From Mogibacterium sp. (GTDB lineage Bacteria > Bacillota > Clostridia > Peptostreptococcales > Anaerovoracaceae): a stretch of 64,000 nucleotides of DNA. Below are positions 45,225 through 53,795 of this stretch, one piece after another (within the stretch, counting starts at the first letter, position 1; every line of letters begins with the position of its first letter). The notes under the pieces were generated by a model, which worked only from the letters and a program-made list of their open reading frames with translations, searched no databases and was not told where the DNA came from. A program made the position numbers and the translations under genes. The stretch lies in contig JAFRDH010000007.1 in the NCBI GenBank assembly GCA_017403955.1, positions 186,001-250,000 of the forward strand, written 5' to 3'.

Positions 45225-46949
45225 ATGATATGCCCGAGGTGCGGATCTTATAATCCGGATACAAACGCGTTCTGCACTCAATGCGGTAATAAGCTCAAAG
45301 TAGACGTAGAGCCGCCAAAAGTCGAAGAGAATCCGTTTAAACCAATAGAACCTGAAAAACCAATTCAGGACACTGTTGTATTGGATCCATTTTTTACACA
45401 AGAGGAGCCTGAGATCAGACCACCGGAAATCGAAGAGCCTGAACTTGCAGAGCCGGATGGGAATCCTTTCAGCCCGATAGATGAAGCACCGGAAGAACCG
45501 GAAAAAGAAGAACCTGCAGCAGAAAAACCATTTGAGGATACGATCGTCCTCGATCCGTTTTTCCCGGAGGACGAACCTGAAATCAGGCCACCGGAACTCG
45601 ATGAGCCCGATCAGACGGAGCCGGGTGTGAATCCGTTCAGTCCGATAAATGAAGTTCCGAAAGAACCGGAAAAAGAAGAACCTGTAGCAGAAAAACCATT
45701 TGAGGACACGATCGTTCTTGATCCGTTCTTTCCGGAAGACGAGCCTGAGAATCCGTTCAAACCGATCGGGGAAACGCCTGCTGAACCGGAAAAGCCTGCC
45801 TTCGAACCTGTAATTGATGACAATGCAAAGAAGGGTGACACAATAGTCGCCGGAAGCGTTTCACAGGAGAAAGAACAGCCTTTGACTGTAGAAGAGTTCC
45901 TCAAGGATTATTTGAGTGACAGTACAACCAAGGATACTTCCGAAAGCAAGCCGGTCGAGGATAATAAAGCATACACCAATATCCTGTACCAGCCACCGGA
46001 GGAGAAGAAGCCTGAAAAGCCAGAGCCGCCTGTGGAACAACCTGTAGAACCGCCGGAAGAGATCGAAGAAGATCCACCTAAAGAGATAGACGATAATCTC
46101 AAAAAGGTCATCATCATGGCTCTTATCGCTTTGGCTGCAATCGCCCTTATTGTCTACGGAATCAAACTGATCGCCGGAAGCCGCGGTGATGGCAACGGAG
46201 GTGAGCCGAACCCGGACGATGAGGTAGTTCAGGATGACGATCAGGAAAAAACAGACGAAGAAGGAGAAGGCGAGGAAGAGCAGACACCTGCAGTAGCTGA
46301 AAAAGTATCTGCAAGTGGTCTTGAGAGAAGTGCTTATGATATCAACTTCAGCCAGGCCGGAGATATCGACGGTTCCGGAGTCGATTTCCTGATAAAGATC
46401 AACAACTCGAATGACTATGCGGTCAATTCTGTTGACTTCAAGTTCTATCAGAATGACAAAGCGGTCACGAATACCAAGGATAATACTGATATGTTCATGG
46501 CATACGGATATATCAAACCGCATTCGACCGGATATATGTATTGCCGTATGCATGTTCCGTCAAGCACTGAGCGCAACAGAGGAAAAGTCAAACTGAAAGG
46601 TGCTTATAAGGTAGATCTTGGCGATTATGAGATCCCTTACGGAACTGTTGAAGACAAGCATGTCAACGGGAACAAAGACTATTACGATGTAGAGATACAT
46701 AATGATAACAGTACCGATGTTTCTGCTAACGCAAAGGTCATTGTTGTCTGCGAAGGCAGAGACAGTGCAAATTACCCGCTTGCAGATTCATGGGGATGCG
46801 GAGATCTTGAGGAAGTTATCGGAGCCAATGACAGTGTTTATCTGACAGATGTCATAGATAATCCGGGTATGTCTCACTACGGAGAAAACAATTCACCTGT
46901 AGCATTTGTTATTGATAGAACTGCTCTTGGAATCAGTGCGGATGAGTAA
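45225..46949 (+). CDS. Zinc-ribbon membrane protein with acidic Pro-rich repeats
   Basis: The 574-residue protein has an N-terminal zinc ribbon (CPRCGSYNPDTNAFCTQCG). About 190 residues of acidic Pro-rich repeats follow, with three copies of DT[IV]VLDPFF, each near NPF[KS]PI. One membrane segment lies near residue 295 (VIIMALIALAAIALIVYGI), and an extracellular beta-rich domain ends the chain (SAYDINFSQAGDIDGSG onward). Zinc ribbon and repeats should be inside the cell, the beta domain outside. Threonine-containing acidic repeats of this type can be docking sites for FHA or other phosphothreonine readers, but no FHA or kinase gene is seen here. AGAAGGAGG precedes the ATG. It overlaps the SGNH hydrolase start. 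Confidence 0.78.
   Translation: MICPRCGSYNPDTNAFCTQCGNKLKVDVEPPKVEENPFKPIEPEKPIQDTVVLDPFFTQEEPEIRPPEIEEPELAEPDGNPFSPIDEAPEEPEKEEPAAEKPFEDTIVLDPFFPEDEPEIRPPELDEPDQTEPGVNPFSPINEVPKEPEKEEPVAEKPFEDTIVLDPFFPEDEPENPFKPIGETPAEPEKPAFEPVIDDNAKKGDTIVAGSVSQEKEQPLTVEEFLKDYLSDSTTKDTSESKPVEDNKAYTNILYQPPEEKKPEKPEPPVEQPVEPPEEIEEDPPKEIDDNLKKVIIMALIALAAIALIVYGIKLIAGSRGDGNGGEPNPDDEVVQDDDQEKTDEEGEGEEEQTPAVAEKVSASGLERSAYDINFSQAGDIDGSGVDFLIKINNSNDYAVNSVDFKFYQNDKAVTNTKDNTDMFMAYGYIKPHSTGYMYCRMHVPSSTERNRGKVKLKGAYKVDLGDYEIPYGTVEDKHVNGNKDYYDVEIHNDNSTDVSANAKVIVVCEGRDSANYPLADSWGCGDLEEVIGANDSVYLTDVIDNPGMSHYGENNSPVAFVIDRTALGISADE
45495..45762 (+). repeat. 168-base in-frame direct repeat in the zinc-ribbon membrane gene
   Basis: Two near-identical coding units begin at 45495 and 45663 (period 168 bases, 56 codons). 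A more diverged unit precedes them from about 45327. Each codes for an EKPFEDTIVLDPFF-type segment. Confidence 0.85.
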
Positions 46950-47799
46950 AAAGATAATGCGTGTAATAAGAATAGCTGCTATAGCAGGGTGCATTATAGC
47001 AGCTGGATGTGCGATCAATACCATAAATCATGTATATGCTCAATGTCTGGCAGTACCGCCTGTAGATTACAGCGGCGAGTATCCTGTGGATATCAAGGAG
47101 CATAAGGCATCTGAGAAGTGGGAATCCAGCATATCCAGGATAGAGAAAAGATATGATGGGGAACTGCCGGAAGTAGATTGTATTTTCTACGGAAGTTCCA
47201 GCATCAGAAAATGGAAAACCCTCGATGAGGACATGAGCAAGCTCAAAGTCCTCAACCACGGATTCGGCGGAGCAAAGGTTCCGGACTGTCTGTACTACGC
47301 TGACAGAATGATAACTGCTTTCAAACCGAGAGCGGTCGCCTTCTATGCCGGCACTAACGATATCGGCAAGGGGGCTTCTGCAGTAGAGACTTATTATAAT
47401 ACTTTGAAGTTTTTCAGGTATATCAATCAGGAACTCCCGGATACCAGGATTTTCTATATCGCTCAGACTCAGCAGCCGGACAGACAGAAATACTGGACCA
47501 AAATGCATATGCTCAACGTAATGGTGAAGAAATATGCAAAAGGGAATCCGATGGTCACTTACATCAATACAGAGAAAAAGATGAACAACGAGGATGGCTC
47601 TCCGAGGACAGAGCTGTTCGTAGAAGACGGGCTTCACTTCAATGCGCAGGGTTATGAAGAATGGTCATCTGTAATAAGACCGGTGATTTACAAGAAGCTG
47701 GCTCATGATAAGAAGGCTGAGAAGAAAAGTGCGAAAAAACAAAGCGTTGAAAAGCCATACGAAACGGAGCCTCTAAAAGGTAACAAATTAACCAAGTAA
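46942..47799 (+). CDS. SGNH/GDSL hydrolase with N-terminal membrane anchor
   Basis: The product (285 residues from ATG 46942) starts with a signal-anchor segment (IRIAAIAGCIIAAGC). An SGNH hydrolase domain follows: block I FYGSSSIRKW (nucleophile Ser), an N-rich NHGFGGAKV, block III FYAGTNDIGKG and block V VEDGLHFNAQG with the catalytic Asp-x-x-His. Such enzymes remove acyl or acetyl groups from lipids or cell-wall polymers, outside the membrane here. The start overlaps the previous stop by 8 bases. The ribosome site is weak, and ATG 46957 is an alternative. The C-terminus is Lys/Glu-rich. Confidence 0.85.
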   Translation: MSKKIMRVIRIAAIAGCIIAAGCAINTINHVYAQCLAVPPVDYSGEYPVDIKEHKASEKWESSISRIEKRYDGELPEVDCIFYGSSSIRKWKTLDEDMSKLKVLNHGFGGAKVPDCLYYADRMITAFKPRAVAFYAGTNDIGKGASAVETYYNTLKFFRYINQELPDTRIFYIAQTQQPDRQKYWTKMHMLNVMVKKYAKGNPMVTYINTEKKMNNEDGSPRTELFVEDGLHFNAQGYEEWSSVIRPVIYKKLAHDKKAEKKSAKKQSVEKPYETEPLKGNKLTK

Positions 47800-47801
47800 C
47801 A

Positions 47802-47810
47802 TGATATACT
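47802..47810 (+). promoter_or_regulatory. Extended -10-like element, TGaTATACT
   Basis: TGn plus TATACT lies in the 67-base gap before the VWA gene, 56 bases before its ATG. No -35 box is seen. It may be an internal promoter for the VWA/tubulin section. Confidence 0.35.
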
Positions 47811-47866
47811 TATTATGTTATTCAGCTTGCTTCTATGAGTGAGCAAACCTAAGAAAGGACGAGCAA

Positions 47867-50209
47867 ATGAAGCATTTAAGACGGGTAATTGCGCTTTTAC
47901 TGATTTTTCTTATAGGAATCGGGTCTTTTTCATTGTCTTTTGCAGACGATGATAACGGTACCAGTAAGAAGAACAGTGAGAGCACCAATTCACTCAGCCC
48001 AAAGAAAATCGTAGCGATTCTATACGATGACTCCGGCTCGATGCGAGTGGATCAGAATAGGAATTATAAATCAAAGTGGTTCTACGCTAACTATGCTTTC
48101 CAGCTTTTCACAGGTCTTCTCAATGACGATGACGAGTTGCTCCTCACATTCATGAGCAGCCCTAACAAGATCCTGAAGAGCAATGGCGCAGGACTTCTTA
48201 AGGACTTCTCGTCAAACCGCCAGAAAACTGTTGATGCGATCAGGAAGTATAAGGGAGACGGAGACACTCCTTATGACCAGATCAAGTTCGTCGGTGATCA
48301 GCTGGTCGCGGTGAAGGACAGCGATCCGACTACTCAGTATTGGTATATCATAATTGCCGACGGAAGGTTCGAGAAGAAACCGGGAGACCCGAAAAGTGAA
48401 GTAGGGCAGTCTGCGATAGACCAGGCTCTGAAACCTTATGCCGGAAAAACAATGTCCAATGGCTCCGAATGCCAGGTCCGTTTCATGGCTATCGAAGACA
48501 TAAAGTCTGAAAAGGTCAAAGAAGAAAAGAAGAATAAAGACAAGGAAAAAGAACCTGCATTTCCAAGTGAAAACGAGTATGTCAAAGTAGAGCGCTGCAA
48601 GGGCAAAGGCATTGTTGATGTCATGTCCAAGATAGCGGATACTATCACCGGCAGACGCAGGCTCGACCCTTCTGAATACAGTGTAGAAGGCAAGACCCTC
48701 ACGGTCAATTCTCCTGTTCCGGTTCTTAACATCCAGGTCCTGACACAGAACTCCAAAGCAAAAGTCTCATCAGCATCAGTAGTTGACGGAGACAAGCTTT
48801 CCAGTTCATCCATTAGCGTATCTACTCCAAAGGGAGACGATAAATTCAAGAAAGAAGGCAGTAAGCTTTTCGGCAACCTCGGTACTATAAAGCCGAAGGG
48901 CGATTACATTCCTGCCGGAAAGTACACTATAACGTTTGACAGCGATGTATCACCAGAGGATATTGTCGTAATGTATGAAGCTGCTCTTGAGACAAGGATC
49001 AGCATCTTCAGAAAAGGCAAACTCATTGAGGATACATCTACTTTGCGTGAGAACGAAAAAATCGATATCAAGGCGGAACTTGCCATCATCGGAACAGATG
49101 AGGCGATCGATATCACGACATTGCCGGAAGGCATGTTCGAAGGACTGTCGCTTACCATCGATGAGAACGGAACTGCTGCTGTCAGTGAGGAACTGGATCC
49201 GAAGGATCCTGTTTACAGAGACTATACGATCAAGAACGGTGAGACCCTTATTACAGCAAAAACCATTCTCAAAGGCTTTGACCCGCTTATTGCGAAAGAA
49301 AGATTCACTGCTAAAGAACCTGTCGTATATGGAATCATTGCAGACGGCAATGAGTGCGTCATGAGAAGAGGCACTATACATGGCAAGAAAAGTGTTGATT
49401 TCACTGTTACCGGTGACGGAGAACCACTTTCCAAGGCAGATGTAGAGTCATTGATCAGCAGTGAAATGATAAGCATCTCACATGAGGAAAAAGGAGAGAA
49501 GACCGGGATGCGCTTCAGATATGATGTATCGGAAGACGGCAAACTCCACGTTTATCCTAAAACTTCATTCCTGAACAACGCTTTCGCATTCCCGAGAATT
49601 CCGAAGGGCACATACGGCGTTACGGTTACTCTCGATGAAGGCGTAAGTGCGACAGGCAACTTCACAGTCAAACGCTATTCGCTTATAGGAGTGATCATCA
49701 CACTGATCATACTTGCGATAATAGCTTTGCTGTTATATCTGTTCTTCAAACCGCACTTCCCTGAAGGTTATTTCCATTCAGCAAGACTCAAATATAACGG
49801 AATGGACTTCGACGTAACCTATCATGAGGATGTCAGGATCGGATTCTTCACTGACTTCTTCAGAATATTCGGAGCCAGAACAGCAACTGTCAACGGCATG
49901 AGAATATATGCACAGCAGCCGAATAAGATATACATTTCAAGTAATTGGCTCAAGACCTATATTGCTGATCAGGGAGAGGATCATTTTGGCGATGATGAGT
50001 ACTGGCTCAATTACTTTAACCGTCCATCAGACGGTACCACACTTAACGATGCAGTTCTCGATGCTCTTGCGGATTTCATTTGCATGACAAGACCGCAGGA
50101 AAGCAAAGATAAAAATATGCCATTCTCAACGGGAATGCCGCTTCTTGCGATCGATAATGCGGGAACTGAAAACGCAATTGTGTCAACATTCGATTTTCGT
50201 AAAATTTAG
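47867..50209 (+). CDS. Membrane-anchored VWA-domain protein
   Basis: The 780-residue protein has a signal peptide (cleavage likely after FSLSFA), then an extracellular von Willebrand A domain with the metal-site motif DDSGSMR (near 55), a GDTPYDQI threonine loop and an ADGRFE aspartate. A long beta-rich part follows, possibly several Ig-like domains. A membrane segment lies near 606-628 (IGVIITLIILAIIALLLYLF), with about 150 cytosolic residues after it (FPEGYFHSARLKYNG onward). Extracellular ligand binding or assembly is likely, with the C-terminal part signalling inward. AAGAAAGGA precedes the ATG. The tubulin-like gene follows 32 bases later. Confidence 0.88.
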   Translation: MKHLRRVIALLLIFLIGIGSFSLSFADDDNGTSKKNSESTNSLSPKKIVAILYDDSGSMRVDQNRNYKSKWFYANYAFQLFTGLLNDDDELLLTFMSSPNKILKSNGAGLLKDFSSNRQKTVDAIRKYKGDGDTPYDQIKFVGDQLVAVKDSDPTTQYWYIIIADGRFEKKPGDPKSEVGQSAIDQALKPYAGKTMSNGSECQVRFMAIEDIKSEKVKEEKKNKDKEKEPAFPSENEYVKVERCKGKGIVDVMSKIADTITGRRRLDPSEYSVEGKTLTVNSPVPVLNIQVLTQNSKAKVSSASVVDGDKLSSSSISVSTPKGDDKFKKEGSKLFGNLGTIKPKGDYIPAGKYTITFDSDVSPEDIVVMYEAALETRISIFRKGKLIEDTSTLRENEKIDIKAELAIIGTDEAIDITTLPEGMFEGLSLTIDENGTAAVSEELDPKDPVYRDYTIKNGETLITAKTILKGFDPLIAKERFTAKEPVVYGIIADGNECVMRRGTIHGKKSVDFTVTGDGEPLSKADVESLISSEMISISHEEKGEKTGMRFRYDVSEDGKLHVYPKTSFLNNAFAFPRIPKGTYGVTVTLDEGVSATGNFTVKRYSLIGVIITLIILAIIALLLYLFFKPHFPEGYFHSARLKYNGMDFDVTYHEDVRIGFFTDFFRIFGARTATVNGMRIYAQQPNKIYISSNWLKTYIADQGEDHFGDDEYWLNYFNRPSDGTTLNDAVLDALADFICMTRPQESKDKNMPFSTGMPLLAIDNAGTENAIVSTFDFRKI

Positions 50210-50241
50210 TTTCAACCAGCTGGATTAAGGAGGTATTAGTT

Positions 50242-53200
50242 ATGATAAACCAACCTACATTGGTACTTGGAGTAGGAGGAATCGGAGGCAGAATCATTTC
50301 GAGCTTATCAGGAAAGCTTCCGCCTGAAGATAAGAAGCTTATCAGGACAATGGCACTTGATACAAATGTCCATGACCTGACAGAAGCGATTCAGGGCGGT
50401 ATTGATGCTTATGTGCAGACAAGTGATGAGTTCACTGTAGCTGAGTTCTGCGACATTCTGAAAGAAAACGGGATCGATTCGGATGAATGGTTTCAGGATA
50501 TTCCGCTTCTTAATGACAGCTCGTTGCTTGAGGGCGCAAGTCAGGTAAGGCAGAAGTCAAGACTTGCACTGCTTGCTGCAAGGAATTCAGGTAAGCTTGA
50601 TGATATAGCAAGCACAATTGATGAGGTCTATGCATCATACAGAGGAGATATGAAGACTCCTATCAATATTATCGTTGTAGGATCGATTGCAGGAGGAACC
50701 TGCGCCGGAGCAATGCTTCAGCTTCCTTATCTTATCAAAGAAATGATGCTTAAAACCGGTGTGACAACACCTGTTAAGTTAAGAGCTCTTTTCATAGGAC
50801 CTAGTGTTACTCTTGCATACCAGAAGGGTAATGAAGAGAAGATAAGAGATACTTTCGCTAATGCGTATGCCTGCATCAAAGAAATCAATGCGATGTATCG
50901 TTTCGCGAATGCTGACAAGAGAAGGATCCCGGTAAGATTCGAGTGCTATGAACCAACCAGAACAGTCGGTGGTAAAGGCACTAATCCGATCCCTTATGAC
51001 TATGTATTCATGATCGAAAAACACAGAATGAGTGGGCAGACCCTCTCGCGAAAAGCGCTGCCTGAAGATTATGAAGAAATGGCTGTAAATGTACTTCTCG
51101 CTCAGCTTTCTCAGGTCGGATCGACCGCTGCAGGCTCTGAAGACAACCTTATCGGAACAATAATCAAAAACGAAGGAATGTCCCGCTTCTGCGGTGCCGG
51201 TGCTTATAATATCGAATATCCTCTTGATGGCATAATTGAATATTGTGCTAACAGATGTGCTAATGACAGCATAGGCAATAACTGGAGAAGGATCGATGAA
51301 GACTTCAAGAGAGAAAGCAAAGCTATGAAGCAGAGAGCTCTTGAAGATTCGAATTATGAAGAAGAAGACTTCGAAGATTTCTATGTAAGAAAATTCGAAG
51401 AATACACTGACAGGAAGAGCCATGACCAGTTCTTCAAAGGCCTTGCATATGAACTGCAGGTGATCAAAACCAAGCCAAGTGAGGCTGCACAGACTACGAA
51501 TGCGATCCCTGGTCTTAAGAAGGGAGATACCAGCGACTCCAACAGTATTATTGATAATGCGTTCAAAGAGATCCAGAATCTTATCAAAACTGATTCAGAA
51601 GATGAAAAGAAGGTCAAAAGCGCTCGCTTGAGCTGTGAAAAATATAAAGTCCAGAGTCAGGTTTCTGAAGAAATAGTAACTAATAAAGGTGTCGGCAATA
51701 TCCTTTCTAATGTCACCAAGTACATCGAGGCAGTAGAGAATAGTTTGTCACTCGCATATAATACCTCAAGTAAGATCCTCTCAACAGAGAGACTTGAGGA
51801 AGGCGGAGTTACACCTCTCTGGATACTAAATAAGGAAGACTACAATATTGCTCATCTGATCAAAGACAAACACCCTATAGTCGCAAGATACATTCTTCTG
51901 AAGCTCAGAAGCTATATGATGGCTGAGGTTCGTTCAGACAGAGAAACAGAACAGAAGCTTGGACAGGATCTGTTTATCATTGACGATATTGATTTCGATA
52001 CCACCAAAGATGGCGTTCAGAGTGCAGATGAAGTCGCAAACGCACTGATAAGGAGCATGGGTGCTAAGAGCTGGCGCAATAAGAAAAAAGCAAATTCCCT
52101 TGAAGAATTCGCAGAATTATTTGCTAATTCAATCAACAAGCAGGTTGCTACGATCCAGAAATACCAGCTGGCTGCTTACAAGCGCAGAGTATTTGAGGAT
52201 ATTCTGAGCAAGCTTGACTCACTCCTCAAAACATATACATTCCTCTTCGATTCTCTTCCTGCGATCACTAAGGATATTACGAATGAAGTACTGGATCTGG
52301 AAACGAAGCATAACGAGGACAATGAACGTGTTACCAGATATGTATTTGCAAGAGGGCATCACAAGAAGGCTGCTTACGAAATAGTGAAAGAAACCTCGTC
52401 AACAGAAGATCTCTCCAAGCAGACAAAAGAAACATTCTCAGAATCGCTCTATGGATTCTTTGCAGATTATGTTTCAAGATCTTATTCTGCAAATACGACA
52501 GTTATGAGATCACTTGACACTCGTCTGCAGGATAATGTGAGAAGACTGTTTGCGAGAAAGATCCTTCCGGAGATCAAGATGGATGTTTCACATAAACTCA
52601 CCGACTATTTCGACAAAGGCATCATCAATGCTCTCAGATTTGAGGTTCTCTGCGATGGTCTCATGAAAGAGTATAACAATGACCTTGAGGCAGTAGCATA
52701 CGACCTCGGCAATGCTGTTTCATCAGTTGAATCATTCGATCTTACGCAGGATCAGGAGAAAGAACTCAAGAAGATACTTCTGGAGGATGTTGCTCTTAAG
52801 GCCGGCCCGTATGTTACAACGAATATTCCTAGACCTCATACAGAATCATATTGGGGAATCAATCCGGATATCGCATCGTACGGAGTTTCCGATGGCTATG
52901 TCCGCAATCTCCTGAACCTCAAAAATGATCAGGTCGTACAGGATCACTCGTTTACTGTCAATCAGATGATTTGCTACAGGATCCTGTACTGCGCACAAGC
53001 TCACAATCTGAATTCATATAACAGACAGAGTGAAGCATTCAGACTGTACGATTCCAAGATACAAGATGTACTTATGGATGACAGAAAGAAGTTATACAGA
53101 ACAGATAAAGTCGACACTGCATTCTCACCGCATATCGACAAACGCTGGCACAAAGAGTCGTACCTGCCGGATATCGATCCTGCTATAGAGAGAAGGAACA

Positions 53201-53757
53201 GATTCAATGATATCCTTGCTACTGCAGGTATTCTGTCTTCAGGACAGGCGGACTTTGAGGGATATGCAGGCGTACTCAGATGGAAGACAAATGCTTTCGG
53301 CCTGAAAGAACAAATTCTTATCGATGGTAAACTTGCACCGGCTACGCTCATCGGATTGTTCAACAGCATGCCTAATAATACTTTGCTCAAGAACAAAATC
53401 GTGGAGGAAATGGAAGCAGACTTTACTGAAGACCGTGAGAATGAAACAGATATAGACAAGAACATTCTTAACCACTCTATCGTTGAGGTACTGACAAGTA
53501 TTCCGGAAGTAACAGAGACAATGGTCGACCATCAGCATCTGACTACGATTTTCGATATGTTTGCAGAGCTCAAGAGAATTCTCGGAGATGAATGGTACAG
53601 AAACGCTTATGATATGCTTTCTGAATATATCATGGATTACTGCGAGAACTGCTCTACAGGAATAATCGGTCAGACAGAGAAACTGTTTGGAGACGTAATG
53701 GGCGCTATCATTGCTAAAACAAAGCCTGAAACTATCCAGTATCTTGATCTGCAATAA
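50242..53757 (+). CDS. Large tubulin-like (Tubulin_2-type) GTPase
   Basis: The 1171-residue protein opens with a nucleotide-binding glycine loop LVLGVGGIGGRI (residues 8-19) and has a degenerate tubulin/FtsZ signature SIAGGTCAGA (near 147) in place of GGGTGSG. Both fit the Tubulin_2 family, in which the GTPase fold is followed by long extensions. Residues about 330 to 1171 are helical and acidic/basic, with no motif I recognise. It has no signal peptide. It could form filaments or rings on the cytosolic side of the VWA and other membrane proteins next to it. AAGGAGG lies 9 bases before the ATG. Confidence 0.8.
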   Translation: MINQPTLVLGVGGIGGRIISSLSGKLPPEDKKLIRTMALDTNVHDLTEAIQGGIDAYVQTSDEFTVAEFCDILKENGIDSDEWFQDIPLLNDSSLLEGASQVRQKSRLALLAARNSGKLDDIASTIDEVYASYRGDMKTPINIIVVGSIAGGTCAGAMLQLPYLIKEMMLKTGVTTPVKLRALFIGPSVTLAYQKGNEEKIRDTFANAYACIKEINAMYRFANADKRRIPVRFECYEPTRTVGGKGTNPIPYDYVFMIEKHRMSGQTLSRKALPEDYEEMAVNVLLAQLSQVGSTAAGSEDNLIGTIIKNEGMSRFCGAGAYNIEYPLDGIIEYCANRCANDSIGNNWRRIDEDFKRESKAMKQRALEDSNYEEEDFEDFYVRKFEEYTDRKSHDQFFKGLAYELQVIKTKPSEAAQTTNAIPGLKKGDTSDSNSIIDNAFKEIQNLIKTDSEDEKKVKSARLSCEKYKVQSQVSEEIVTNKGVGNILSNVTKYIEAVENSLSLAYNTSSKILSTERLEEGGVTPLWILNKEDYNIAHLIKDKHPIVARYILLKLRSYMMAEVRSDRETEQKLGQDLFIIDDIDFDTTKDGVQSADEVANALIRSMGAKSWRNKKKANSLEEFAELFANSINKQVATIQKYQLAAYKRRVFEDILSKLDSLLKTYTFLFDSLPAITKDITNEVLDLETKHNEDNERVTRYVFARGHHKKAAYEIVKETSSTEDLSKQTKETFSESLYGFFADYVSRSYSANTTVMRSLDTRLQDNVRRLFARKILPEIKMDVSHKLTDYFDKGIINALRFEVLCDGLMKEYNNDLEAVAYDLGNAVSSVESFDLTQDQEKELKKILLEDVALKAGPYVTTNIPRPHTESYWGINPDIASYGVSDGYVRNLLNLKNDQVVQDHSFTVNQMICYRILYCAQAHNLNSYNRQSEAFRLYDSKIQDVLMDDRKKLYRTDKVDTAFSPHIDKRWHKESYLPDIDPAIERRNRFNDILATAGILSSGQADFEGYAGVLRWKTNAFGLKEQILIDGKLAPATLIGLFNSMPNNTLLKNKIVEEMEADFTEDRENETDIDKNILNHSIVEVLTSIPEVTETMVDHQHLTTIFDMFAELKRILGDEWYRNAYDMLSEYIMDYCENCSTGIIGQTEKLFGDVMGAIIAKTKPETIQYLDLQ

Positions 53758-53795
53758 CAAGCAATAGTGAATCAATGTGAAGGAACAGACTAATC

